Shown in pieces: positions 1-6,409 of a DNA stretch of 8,615 bases. The stretch's first letter is position 1. Each line of letters begins with the position of its first letter. The position numbers and the translations under genes were made by a program. Under the pieces are notes generated by a model that saw nothing but the letters and a program-made list of their open reading frames with translations, had not been told where the DNA came from and did not search any database. The DNA is from Methylovirgula sp. (lineage in GTDB: Bacteria > Pseudomonadota > Alphaproteobacteria > Rhizobiales > Beijerinckiaceae), in contig JANXSV010000032.1 in assembly GCA_025356505.1 (NCBI GenBank), positions 1 to 8,615 on the forward strand, given 5' to 3'.

Positions 1-37
1 TTGCACGACTTCACTTGGTTTTTTCTAACTACAAGCA

Positions 38-65
38 TTGCACCCAGTTTGGCAACACGTATAAA
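38..65 (+). promoter_or_regulatory. Candidate promoter for kdsB (weak)
   Basis: A TATAAA hexamer at 60-65 is a good -10 match. It is preceded, after 16 bases, by TTGCAC at 38-43, which is only a weak -35 match. The predicted start of transcription would be near 72, leaving a leader of about 58 bases before kdsB. The rest of the first 130 bases shows no gene I can support. The call rests on hexamer matching alone. Confidence 0.28.
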
Positions 66-130
66 CACCCCTAAATGCTACTTTTTGACGCCCAGCCGAC
101 CCTTTCTGCCAGCATGTTCGAAGGTTACGT

Positions 131-871
131 ATGTCAGATCCAATTATTATGATCCCTGCCCGTATGGCTTCCACGCGCTTGCCTGGAAAAATGATGGCTG
201 ACATTGGGGGTATCCCAATGATCGTCCACGTCTGGCGACGCGCGACCTTGGCGGGAATCGGCCCTGTGATGGTTGCGACGGATTCCCAAATTATCAAAAG
301 TGCCGTAGAAAACTGCGGCGGGCTGGCCGTATTGACGCGCGCCGACCATCAATCCGGCTCGGATAGGATAGCTGAAGCTCTAGAACTCGTGGACCCAAAT
401 GGGTGTCACGACGTAGTCGTTAATGTCCAAGGTGATTTACCAACGATAGAGCCGGAAACGATTGCAACTTGCCTAATGCCGCTCTCGGACAGCGCCGTGG
501 ACATAGCTACATTGGGTGCTCTGATTACGAGAGCAGAGGAAAGGGTCGACCCGAATGTCGTAAAGATCGTTGGATCAGAAATTGCTCAAAATTGTCTGAG
601 GGCACTTTATTTCACGCGTGCGACAGCTCCATGGGGCGAGGGCAATCTTTACCATCACATAGGCCTTTATGCCTATCGACGGCGGGCACTTGAACGTTTT
701 GTCGGCTTGAAGCCTTCAAAATTGGAGCAGAGAGAAAAACTTGAGCAGTTGCGCGCGCTGGAGGCTGGAATGCGGATTGATGCCGTAATAGTGGACACTG
801 TGCCGCTTGGAGTCGATGGACCGCACGACCTTGATCGAGCTCGTGTCCTGATGCACGGCGTGAAATATTAG
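131..871 (+). CDS. kdsB: 3-deoxy-manno-octulosonate cytidylyltransferase (CMP-KDO synthetase)
   Basis: This cytoplasmic enzyme activates KDO with CTP, giving CMP-KDO and pyrophosphate. CMP-KDO is the donor for attaching KDO to lipid A in lipopolysaccharide synthesis. The 246-residue protein has the usual family length. Family signatures are visible in order: the nucleotide-binding motif [13 protein letters not shown] (8-20), a [12 protein letters not shown] segment (72-83), the metal-binding NVQGDLP (98-104, with D102), DPNVVK (140-145), HIGLYAYRR (176-184), the [11 protein letters not shown] segment (198-208) and a C-terminal [12 protein letters not shown] (227-238). The ATG at 131 is preceded by GAAGG at 120-124 with six bases between, and the conserved N-terminal motif starts a few residues later, so the start is well supported. 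pheA follows 39 bases downstream on the same strand, suggesting an operon. The gene appears intact. Confidence 0.96.
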   Translation: MSDPIIMIPARMASTRLPGKMMADIGGIPMIVHVWRRATLAGIGPVMVATDSQIIKSAVENCGGLAVLTRADHQSGSDRIAEALELVDPNGCHDVVVNVQGDLPTIEPETIATCLMPLSDSAVDIATLGALITRAEERVDPNVVKIVGSEIAQNCLRALYFTRATAPWGEGNLYHHIGLYAYRRRALERFVGLKPSKLEQREKLEQLRALEAGMRIDAVIVDTVPLGVDGPHDLDRARVLMHGVKY

Positions 872-910
872 CCTTCCTCAATACATCAGGCGGCCCATTG
901 GAGACTAAAA

Positions 911-1768
911 ATGTCGATTAGAATTGCGTATCAAGGAGAACCTGGGGCAAATTCGGATATTGCTTGCCGTGATATGTTCCCTGAGTTGGTGCCTTTGCCG
1001 TGCGCAACTTTCGAAGAAGCTTTAAACTCAATCACTTCGGGTGAGTCTAAGTATGGCATGATCGCCATCGAGAACTCGATCGCCGGCCGCGTTGCAGACG
1101 TTCATCACCTGATGCCAAATTACAACTTGAATATTGTGGGCGAGTATTTTCTGCCCATTCATTTCCACCTCTTAGGAATTCCAGATTCACATATCGAAGA
1201 CATAAAAACAATTCATAGCCATGTCCACGCTCTGGGCCAGTGCCGCAAAATAATAAGAAAACTGGGAGCGGTGGGCCATGTTGCGGGCGACACGGCAGGT
1301 TCTGCTCGCGAAGTGGCCGAATGGAATGACCCCTCGAAAGCCTCACTGGCAACAAAGCTGGCCGGCGAACTTTACGGCCTCAAAGTACTCGCCGAAAATG
1401 TCGCAGATGAAGCGAACAACACCACACGCTTCGTGGTGCTTTCGCAGCATCCCGAGGTGGTAAACCCCGGAGATGGACCACTCGTCACGAGCTTTATATT
1501 CAGAGTGCGCAACGTGCCGGCGGCGCTTTACAAAGCTCTCGGCGGTTTTGCGACAAATGGAATCAATATGACAAAGCTCGAGAGCTACATGGTGAATGGG
1601 GAATTCTCGGCGACCCAGTTTTTAGCTGACGTAGATGGGCACCCTGAGGATCGTTCTCTCAAATTAGCATTGGAAGAACTTGCGTTCTTTTCAGAAGAGG
1701 TTCGTATTTTGGGGACATATCCGGCGGCTAAATATCGAATTGACAGTCAAAAGCTGGCTTCACCTTAG
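911..1768 (+). CDS. pheA: Prephenate dehydratase (monofunctional, with ACT domain)
   Basis: This enzyme converts prephenate to phenylpyruvate, with loss of water and CO2, in phenylalanine synthesis. At 285 residues it has the length of the stand-alone form and carries no chorismate mutase domain. The catalytic domain covers roughly 1-178: AYQGEPGANS (6-15), the GMIAIENS segment (49-56) and the catalytic TRF triplet (172-174). A C-terminal ACT domain (about 192-270) should bind phenylalanine for feedback inhibition. Its regulatory motif reads LESYM (223-227), where the classical motif is ESRP, so the arginine is replaced by tyrosine; I believe this variant is common in alphaproteobacteria but cannot check. 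A GGAG at 900-903, seven bases before the ATG, supports the start. The gene lies 39 bases after kdsB, without an obvious promoter of its own, and converges on nudC across 84 bases. Confidence 0.96.
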   Translation: MSIRIAYQGEPGANSDIACRDMFPELVPLPCATFEEALNSITSGESKYGMIAIENSIAGRVADVHHLMPNYNLNIVGEYFLPIHFHLLGIPDSHIEDIKTIHSHVHALGQCRKIIRKLGAVGHVAGDTAGSAREVAEWNDPSKASLATKLAGELYGLKVLAENVADEANNTTRFVVLSQHPEVVNPGDGPLVTSFIFRVRNVPAALYKALGGFATNGINMTKLESYMVNGEFSATQFLADVDGHPEDRSLKLALEELAFFSEEVRILGTYPAAKYRIDSQKLASP

Positions 1769-1852
1769 CCGTGGTCGCTTGCTCCATCTTAGACTAGCAA
1801 TTCGTGAAGTAACTCAAACGGCCGATCCTTGTGTCCAGAGTGGCCGAAGAGG

Positions 1853-2821
1853 CTAGCTCTGGCTATTCAACCATGTCTTTAAGATGTGATGCGCGATTGC
1901 CATGCTCGCAGGTGAAGTGAAGCCGTCTGGATGCGTACCCGTCAGAACACTACTGGCTTCATCTTTTGAAAACCATCGCGCATCTTCAAGTTCATTGTGA
2001 TCTATTTTCAATCCTGTGCTGGTAGCATGGGCTACGGCCCCAATCATTAGGCTGGCTGGAAAGGGCCAAGGTTGAGACCCCACATATTGAACTTCGCCTG
2101 TTCGAATGCCTGCCTCTTCAAAGAGCTCTCTGCGCACGGCATCTCCGATAGTTTCTCCATTTTCAAGAAAGCCGGCAAGGCAAGAATACATGCCCTTTGG
2201 AAACCGCGGCTGCCGCCCCAATAGGCACCGATCCCCATCCACGGCTAACATTATGACAACTGGGTCAGTACGTGGAAAATGTTGAGCCGCGCAGTTAGGA
2301 CAGTCGCGCCGTGATCCGCCGGGCGAAGAATATGTTTTTGTACCGCAACGCCCGCAAAACTGGTGCGTGTGATGCCAATGCAGAACTGCCTTAGCTTGGG
2401 CGAGAATGCCGAGCATATTCGGACTTACCAACCCGCCGGTTGCAATGCTTCGCGTATCAACAAGTTTTAAATCCGACCGCTTTTTAAGGCGTATTACTCG
2501 AGTGTCGAGCAGTCCACCTTCGTCGGCAACTTCAACGACTTCGCTGGCCTCGTCTCGTAGTAAAACCGCGAATACCGGTGTCTGGTCCCATAGCCCTAGT
2601 AACGCAAGCTGAGAGACTTCACCGAGGTCTTCGACCGATGACAGTTCCAGAAGGATTTCGTGTCCCTCCAAAACTGGCATGTCGCGTGCCAAGACAACAA
2701 CTTTACTCCGAGTGTCCGCTTTAAGTTTCGCAACAAAATCGGCGTCCTCCCGTTTATCAGACATTCGATCGAGCGGATTTTGGGTAAACGCCATGCCATT
2801 GTTATCAATGATAAAAGTCAT
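1853..2821 (-). CDS. nudC: NAD+ diphosphatase / NAD-RNA decapping Nudix hydrolase
   Basis: NudC cleaves NAD(H) to NMN(H) and AMP, and removes NAD caps from RNA 5' ends. The 322-residue protein has three recognisable parts. An N-terminal domain (about 1-145) is poorly conserved. A zinc ribbon follows, with C156, C159, C174 and C177. The Nudix domain has a complete Nudix box at 217-239 (G217, E223, then REL-FEEAG with R231, E232, E235 and E236). The diagnostic NudC motif SQPWPFP is at 249-255, which separates it from generic Nudix proteins. Its ATG (2819-2821) shares one base with the TAA stop of the HIT gene (TAATG), which points to translational coupling. AGGT in the end of the HIT gene may serve as ribosome-binding site. 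The start gives an N-terminus somewhat longer than the E. coli enzyme; the next Met residues are at 10 and 20. Confidence 0.95.
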   Translation of the reverse strand: MTFIIDNNGMAFTQNPLDRMSDKREDADFVAKLKADTRSKVVVLARDMPVLEGHEILLELSSVEDLGEVSQLALLGLWDQTPVFAVLLRDEASEVVEVADEGGLLDTRVIRLKKRSDLKLVDTRSIATGGLVSPNMLGILAQAKAVLHWHHTHQFCGRCGTKTYSSPGGSRRDCPNCAAQHFPRTDPVVIMLAVDGDRCLLGRQPRFPKGMYSCLAGFLENGETIGDAVRRELFEEAGIRTGEVQYVGSQPWPFPASLMIGAVAHATSTGLKIDHNELEDARWFSKDEASSVLTGTHPDGFTSPASMAIAHHILKTWLNSQS

Positions 2822-3318
2822 TAAAATACCTGATCTAGTTCGATTTTAAGGTAATCTGCTATGGCGGTGGATGTCTCTCTTATAGCCCCCGACGAATAGG
2901 GGGTCGCCTCGCCAAAACCCCATACAGGCTCCGGCCACGCCGCATCTCGAGCAAAACGCGCAATTACGTGAATATGAAGTTGCGGGACTATATTGCCGAT
3001 CGCGCCTAGGTTTAGCTTGTCTGGTGCAAATATAGACCGCATCGCCAAAAGTACTCTCTGCATTTCAGCAAACAACTGGCTTTGGTCATGGATGCTTAGA
3101 TCAAGGATTTCCCTCATGTTTGAGCGGCGCGGTACCATAATAATCCAAGGGAAACGAACGTCGTTTTTGAGAAGCAAGAGTGAGAGGTTAAGACTTCCAA
3201 TACTTATCGTGTCTGCCTCTAATCGGGGATGTAGCTTAAATTGCACGTAATCGCTCTGAAATCTGGGTGAGCGAACCTGGCCATCATTTGTCCAATTCGC
3301 GCCCGAAAAGTAGCACAT
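2821..3318 (-). CDS. HIT-family nucleotide hydrolase/transferase
   Basis: This 165-residue protein belongs to the histidine triad superfamily, whose members hydrolyse nucleotide phosphoramidates or dinucleoside polyphosphates such as Ap4A. The core runs from FKLHPRLEADT (27-37) through FPWIIMVPRR (56-65) to NIVPQLHIHVIARF (109-122). In the triad the first histidine is glutamine (Q113), while H115, the position of the nucleophile in family members, and H117 are kept. I recall QLHIH as the usual form in a proteobacterial subgroup with a following AAWPxPVWG segment, which is also present (126-134). The ATG at 3316-3318 has AAGG six bases upstream. A GTG codon at residue 25 (3244-3246) would give a start closer to typical relatives but lacks a clear ribosome-binding site. 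The gene is first in a two-gene unit with nudC. The exact substrate is not determinable here. Confidence 0.9.
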   Translation of the reverse strand: MCYFSGANWTNDGQVRSPRFQSDYVQFKLHPRLEADTISIGSLNLSLLLLKNDVRFPWIIMVPRRSNMREILDLSIHDQSQLFAEMQRVLLAMRSIFAPDKLNLGAIGNIVPQLHIHVIARFARDAAWPEPVWGFGEATPYSSGAIRETSTAIADYLKIELDQVF

Positions 3319-3326
3319 AAAAAACC

Positions 3327-3357
3327 TTGCGAAACGGGCTATTTTTAGCCATATAGA
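3327..3357 (+). promoter_or_regulatory. Candidate promoter for ffs
   Basis: TTGCGA (3327-3332), embedded in CCTTGCGA, could be the -35 element. The -10 could be CATATA at 3350-3355 (17-base spacer) or TATAGA at 3352-3357 (19-base spacer). A G-rich stretch follows directly, as is common at stable RNA promoters. Transcription would begin near 3363-3366, which agrees with the 5' end of the SRP RNA. The site lies in the 50-base divergent gap beside the HIT gene start. Confidence 0.38.
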
Positions 3358-3365
3358 GGCGGGAA

Positions 3366-3460
3366 GTTGGCGGTGGACGTTTCACTCGCCAATCGGGTCA
3401 GGTCCGGAAGGAAGCAGCCCTAACGAGACCGAGCGGGTCTTCGTCCAGCTTCCTACTTGG
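3366..3460 (+). ncRNA. ffs: Signal recognition particle 4.5S RNA (small bacterial type)
   Basis: The most conserved part of SRP RNA, domain IV, is present: GGTCAGGTCCGGAAGGAAGC at 3396-3415, continuing AGCCC. It contains the GGAA tetraloop at 3406-3409 and the asymmetric loop strand GGAAGCAGCC that binds Ffh. The outer helix is formed at least by GGACG (3375-3379) with CGTCC (3442-3446), extended outward by further pairs. With Ffh, the RNA targets signal-bearing ribosomes to FtsY at the inner membrane. Both ends are approximate, within about 10 bases, because I see no U-run terminator after the RNA. It lies directly upstream of dnaX, an arrangement also known in Bacillus subtilis (scr-dnaX-yaaK-recR). 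Confidence 0.92.
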
Positions 3461-3514
3461 CGCTCATAATTGAAATGTTAAAGCTCTAGAGGCAAAATCA
3501 TCAAGAGTATCAAC

Positions 3515-5332
3515 ATGATAGATGATCTAGAGTCGGAAATGTTTTCGCCTGCGAATTCTGATAAAGAAATCAGTCTGCCCCCTTATCGCGTGTTGGCTCG
3601 AAAATATAGGCCCTCAAATTTTCATGATTTGATCGGCCAGGAGCCGATGGTTCGCACGTTGTCAAACGCCTTTTCGACTGGGCGAATCCATCAAGCCTAT
3701 ATTTTAACCGGCGTCCGCGGGGTTGGAAAGACAACCACTGCGCGCATATTGGCGCGTGCGCTCAACTATGAGGTAGCGGGGAAGATAAACAGCCCAACTA
3801 TAGATATGCAGGAACTAGGTATTCATTGTCAGGCCATCATCGATTCGAGACATGTCGATGTCATCGAGATGGATGCCGCTTCTCATACCGGCATCGACGA
3901 TATCCGCGACATAATTGATAGTGCAAGGTATAAGCCGGTCTCAGCAAGAATAAAAGTTTATATTATTGATGAAGTACACATGCTGTCCAAACAAGCATTT
4001 AACGGCCTACTGAAAACACTCGAAGAACCTCCCGAACACGTCAAATTTCTATTTGCCACAACAGAAATAGATAAGGTGCCTATCACGGTGCGCTCACGCT
4101 GCCAGCGGTTTGATCTGCGCCGTGTGGAGCCGGAAACCCTCATTCCCCATCTAACGAAAATTTGCATAAATGAGGCCATAGAGGTCGAGAACGCCGCTCT
4201 GGCACTGATCGCCAGGGCCGCCGAAGGATCGGTCCGGGACGCACTTTCCTTGCTTGATCAGGCAATTGCCCACGGTGAAAAAGGTAGTGTTTCAGCACTT
4301 TCGGTACGCTCGATGCTGGGGCTTGCGGACAGAAGCCGCATCATAGACCTCTTTGAAAATGTGATGCGTGGTGACTGTAGCTCAGCGCTTAATGCATTGA
4401 AATCACAATACGATTTGGGTGCGGATGCAGGACAAATTTTAACTGATCTTGCCGAATTTGTTCACTTCGTAACGCGCCTTCAAATCATCCCTGAATCGAT
4501 CAATTCGGTCAGTCTGTCGCCAGAGGAGCGAAAGCGCGGAAGCCATTTCGCTAGCACATTGGCGCTCCCCGTACTGACACGCGCTTGGCAGATGTTGCTT
4601 AAGGGTATAGCGGAAGTAAAAGAGACCAACAGACCTCTGGCAGCCGCCGAAATGGTGCTTGTAAGGCTCTGCTATACCGCCGACTTGCCGACTCCGGAAA
4701 AACTTCAAAAGCGCTTCCATGAAGTGGAGCGTATGCTTACGAATAGTATTCATGTAGAAACTACAGCATTGCTGAGCGGTCCTAAAGCACAGTTGCGCAC
4801 GGTTGCAAGCACTGCGACTGCGCCTTCGCCGCAGCCGCAACTCGCAGCTCATCTGCATCGCGTACCAGAAAAAACGTGTAGTATCAATTCGTTAGCGGAT
4901 ATTATCTCTCTGGCCGGGGCCAACCGGGACCTGCAGCTAAAAACTTCTATCGAACGCGATGTTCGCTTGGTTCGTTTTGAAACCGGGCGAATTGAGTTCG
5001 AACTTGGTCCGCAAGGAGCGCCAACGCTGGCGGCATCCTTAAGTAAAAAACTGCAGGAATGGACGGGTACACGCTGGCTTGTTGCTATTTCGTCAGCAAA
5101 GGGCGCTCCGAGCATCCGAGAAGACATAGAGTTTAAGTCTAAATCAGACGCCTTAGATATTCACGCGCATCCGCTGGTAAAGGCGGCGTTGGAATACTTT
5201 CAGGGTTCGAGGATTGTTGACGTTCGCTCCAGTGCTGCGGCAAGTTCGACAATCGCACCGGATCTCGTGATTTCTGCAGGTGATGATGAAGTTGCTTTTC
5301 TCGATCAGACTATACTTGAAGAAGATCTTTAG
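3515..5332 (+). CDS. dnaX: DNA polymerase III subunits gamma/tau
   Basis: DnaX is the ATPase of the clamp loader, which opens the beta clamp and places it on primed DNA; the long tau form also links the loader to polymerase cores and helicase. The AAA+ module is complete: YRVLARKYRP (24-33), Walker A GVRGVGKTT (66-74, K72), Walker B YIIDEVH (149-155), sensor 1 FLFATTE (178-184), the SRC motif with arginine finger R195 (194-196) and sensor 2 GSVRDALS (238-245). The collar domain follows to about 410. After that come a low-complexity linker (about 430-450) and a tau-type C-terminal region to 605. Of the four cysteines of the usual zinc module only C105 is left, so this module probably binds no zinc, as in other alphaproteobacterial DnaX proteins. 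The start ATG has AAGAG at 3503-3507, and the first 23 residues are a variable extension. A run of six A at 4869-4874 in the linker is discussed under findings. Confidence 0.97.
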   Translation: MIDDLESEMFSPANSDKEISLPPYRVLARKYRPSNFHDLIGQEPMVRTLSNAFSTGRIHQAYILTGVRGVGKTTTARILARALNYEVAGKINSPTIDMQELGIHCQAIIDSRHVDVIEMDAASHTGIDDIRDIIDSARYKPVSARIKVYIIDEVHMLSKQAFNGLLKTLEEPPEHVKFLFATTEIDKVPITVRSRCQRFDLRRVEPETLIPHLTKICINEAIEVENAALALIARAAEGSVRDALSLLDQAIAHGEKGSVSALSVRSMLGLADRSRIIDLFENVMRGDCSSALNALKSQYDLGADAGQILTDLAEFVHFVTRLQIIPESINSVSLSPEERKRGSHFASTLALPVLTRAWQMLLKGIAEVKETNRPLAAAEMVLVRLCYTADLPTPEKLQKRFHEVERMLTNSIHVETTALLSGPKAQLRTVASTATAPSPQPQLAAHLHRVPEKTCSINSLADIISLAGANRDLQLKTSIERDVRLVRFETGRIEFELGPQGAPTLAASLSKKLQEWTGTRWLVAISSAKGAPSIREDIEFKSKSDALDIHAHPLVKAALEYFQGSRIVDVRSSAAASSTIAPDLVISAGDDEVAFLDQTILEEDL

Positions 5333-5341
5333 GAGACTGTA

Positions 5342-5665
5342 ATGAAGGACATGATGGGCCTCATGAAAAAGGCGCAGGAGATGCAAGCGCGGATGGGGCA
5401 GGTGCAGGCCGAGCTTGAAACAATGACTGTCACCGGTGCCGCCGCGTCCGGAATGGTGAAGGTAACCCTGACTGTAACGGGAAATATGCGAGCAATATCA
5501 ATAGATCCGTCGCTTCTCAAGGCGGAAGAGCAGGAGATGCTTGAAGATTTGATATTGACGGCGCATGAAAATGCCCGCCAAAAGGCAGCAGCTGTTTCCG
5601 AAGAAAAGATGCGGGCTGTGACTGCCGGCATGCCAATGCCTCCGGGCATGAAATTACCGTTCTAA
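5342..5665 (+). CDS. ybaB: YbaB/EbfC nucleoid-associated protein
   Basis: This 107-residue protein belongs to the YbaB/EbfC family of small dimeric DNA-binding proteins of the nucleoid. The N-terminal helix (about 1-28) is methionine- and charge-rich, with the family pattern MMGLMKKAQEMQ (4-15). A beta region follows (GAAASGMVKVTLTVTG, 32-47), then an acidic helix with LKAEEQEMLEDL (59-70) and a Pro/Met-rich tail MPMPPGMKLPF. The ribosome-binding site AGGAG (5331-5335) overlaps the TAG stop of dnaX, and the ATG comes six bases after it. Only nine bases separate the two genes, so co-translation with dnaX is likely. recR follows after three bases. Its precise role in the dnaX-recR operon is not established; DNA binding is known for relatives. 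Confidence 0.95.
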   Translation: MKDMMGLMKKAQEMQARMGQVQAELETMTVTGAAASGMVKVTLTVTGNMRAISIDPSLLKAEEQEMLEDLILTAHENARQKAAAVSEEKMRAVTAGMPMPPGMKLPF

Positions 5666-5668
5666 AAA

Positions 5669-6271
5669 ATGGCTGATCGGGTTGCGGGACCAGAAATTGA
5701 GCGGTTAATTCAATTACTTGCGCGTTTGCCAGGGCTTGGGCCGCGGTCTGCCCGCCGCGCGGCATTGCATTTGATCCGGAAGCGCGAGGAACTTTTAGCT
5801 CCGCTTTCTGATGCTCTGGTCGTTGCGCGTGAGCGTATAGTTACGTGTAGTTCGTGTGGCTCGATTGATACGTCCAATCCATGTACGATTTGCCGTGATG
5901 TTCGTCGCGACTCCAGCGTATTGGTTGTGGTTGAAACCGTGGCAGACCTTTGGGCGCTCGAACGGGCAAAAGTCGTTAATGGTCATTATCACGTGCTGGG
6001 AGGCACTTTATCCCCGCTTGATGGTATTGGACCCAAAGATCTGAATCTGTCTAATCTGACCGAGCGCGTCTCAGACGGTGTAAAAGAGGTGATACTTGCC
6101 GTGAATGCTACAGTTGATGGGCAAACCACTGCGCATTACATCACAGATATTTTGAAGGGTTCAGAAGTCAAAGTCTCGCGACTGGCGCATGGGGTACCTG
6201 TTGGCGGCGAATTAGACTATCTTGATGAAGGAACACTATCGGCGGCGATGCGGCAGAGATCGATTGTATAG
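5669..6271 (+). CDS. recR: Recombination mediator protein RecR
   Basis: RecR acts with RecO and RecF to load RecA on SSB-coated single-stranded gaps. At 200 residues it has the typical length. The order of domains is standard: a helix-hairpin-helix region with [16 protein letters not shown] (17-32), a zinc finger with C60, C63, C72 and C75, a Toprim domain beginning [14 protein letters not shown] (85-98) and including [15 protein letters not shown] (108-122), and the C-terminal signature [20 protein letters not shown] (170-189). The ATG lies three bases after the ybaB stop and has no Shine-Dalgarno sequence (only a short A-run before it), so initiation probably depends on ribosomes finishing ybaB. 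No terminator with a U-run is visible downstream. The gene converges with rmuC. Confidence 0.97.
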   Translation: MADRVAGPEIERLIQLLARLPGLGPRSARRAALHLIRKREELLAPLSDALVVARERIVTCSSCGSIDTSNPCTICRDVRRDSSVLVVVETVADLWALERAKVVNGHYHVLGGTLSPLDGIGPKDLNLSNLTERVSDGVKEVILAVNATVDGQTTAHYITDILKGSEVKVSRLAHGVPVGGELDYLDEGTLSAAMRQRSIV

Positions 6272-6324
6272 TATCAAAAACCGTAAATTCTGGCCGAAAA
6301 ACCTGTGCATTTGAGAGCGCAACC

Positions 6325-6370
6325 AGGCCAAAATCAGGCCAAAGTCGGCCAAACCAGGCCAAATCAAGCC
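6325..6370. repeat. Short direct-repeat array, GGCCAAA units about 10 bases apart
   Basis: The 138-base convergent gap between recR and rmuC contains four GGCCAAA copies, starting at 6326, 6337, 6347 and 6357, followed by a decayed fifth copy (AAGCCA, 6366-6371). Spacings are 11, 10 and 10 bases, close to one helical turn, with variable two- to four-base linkers. A related TGGCCGAAAA lies upstream at 6291-6300. The repeats are direct, so they do not form a terminator hairpin. The function is unknown; it could be a protein-binding array or replication slippage. Confidence 0.75.
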
Positions 6371-6409
6371 ACGCCTCAGGCTAATATATTGATATAGTTA
6401 AGTAAAATC

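Noticed and set aside
1..38. Possible start of a divergent gene (ATG on the - strand at 36-38, frame open to the window edge)
   Set aside because: Only 12 codons are visible, with no strong ribosome-binding site and no recognisable sequence.
1819..1846. Inverted repeat CGGCC/GGCCG between pheA and nudC as a shared terminator
   Set aside because: The stem is only five pairs, the loop is 18 bases, and neither strand has a real U-run. The 84-base gap has no better candidate.
3470..3498. TTGAAA - 17 bases - CAAAAT as a dnaX promoter
   Set aside because: The spacing is good, but the -10 is poor and the predicted start near 3505 would cut through the AAGAG ribosome-binding site of dnaX.
5042..5053. 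Second A-run in dnaX (AGTAAAAAACTG) as a frameshift site
   Set aside because: It lies deep in the tau C-terminal region and is out of phase for a tandem -1 slip because a T precedes the two AAA codons.
6376..6381. GCCTCAGGC region after the GGCCAAA array as a terminator for recR or rmuC
   Set aside because: The inverted repeat is too short (three pairs with a three-base centre) and no U-run follows on either strand.
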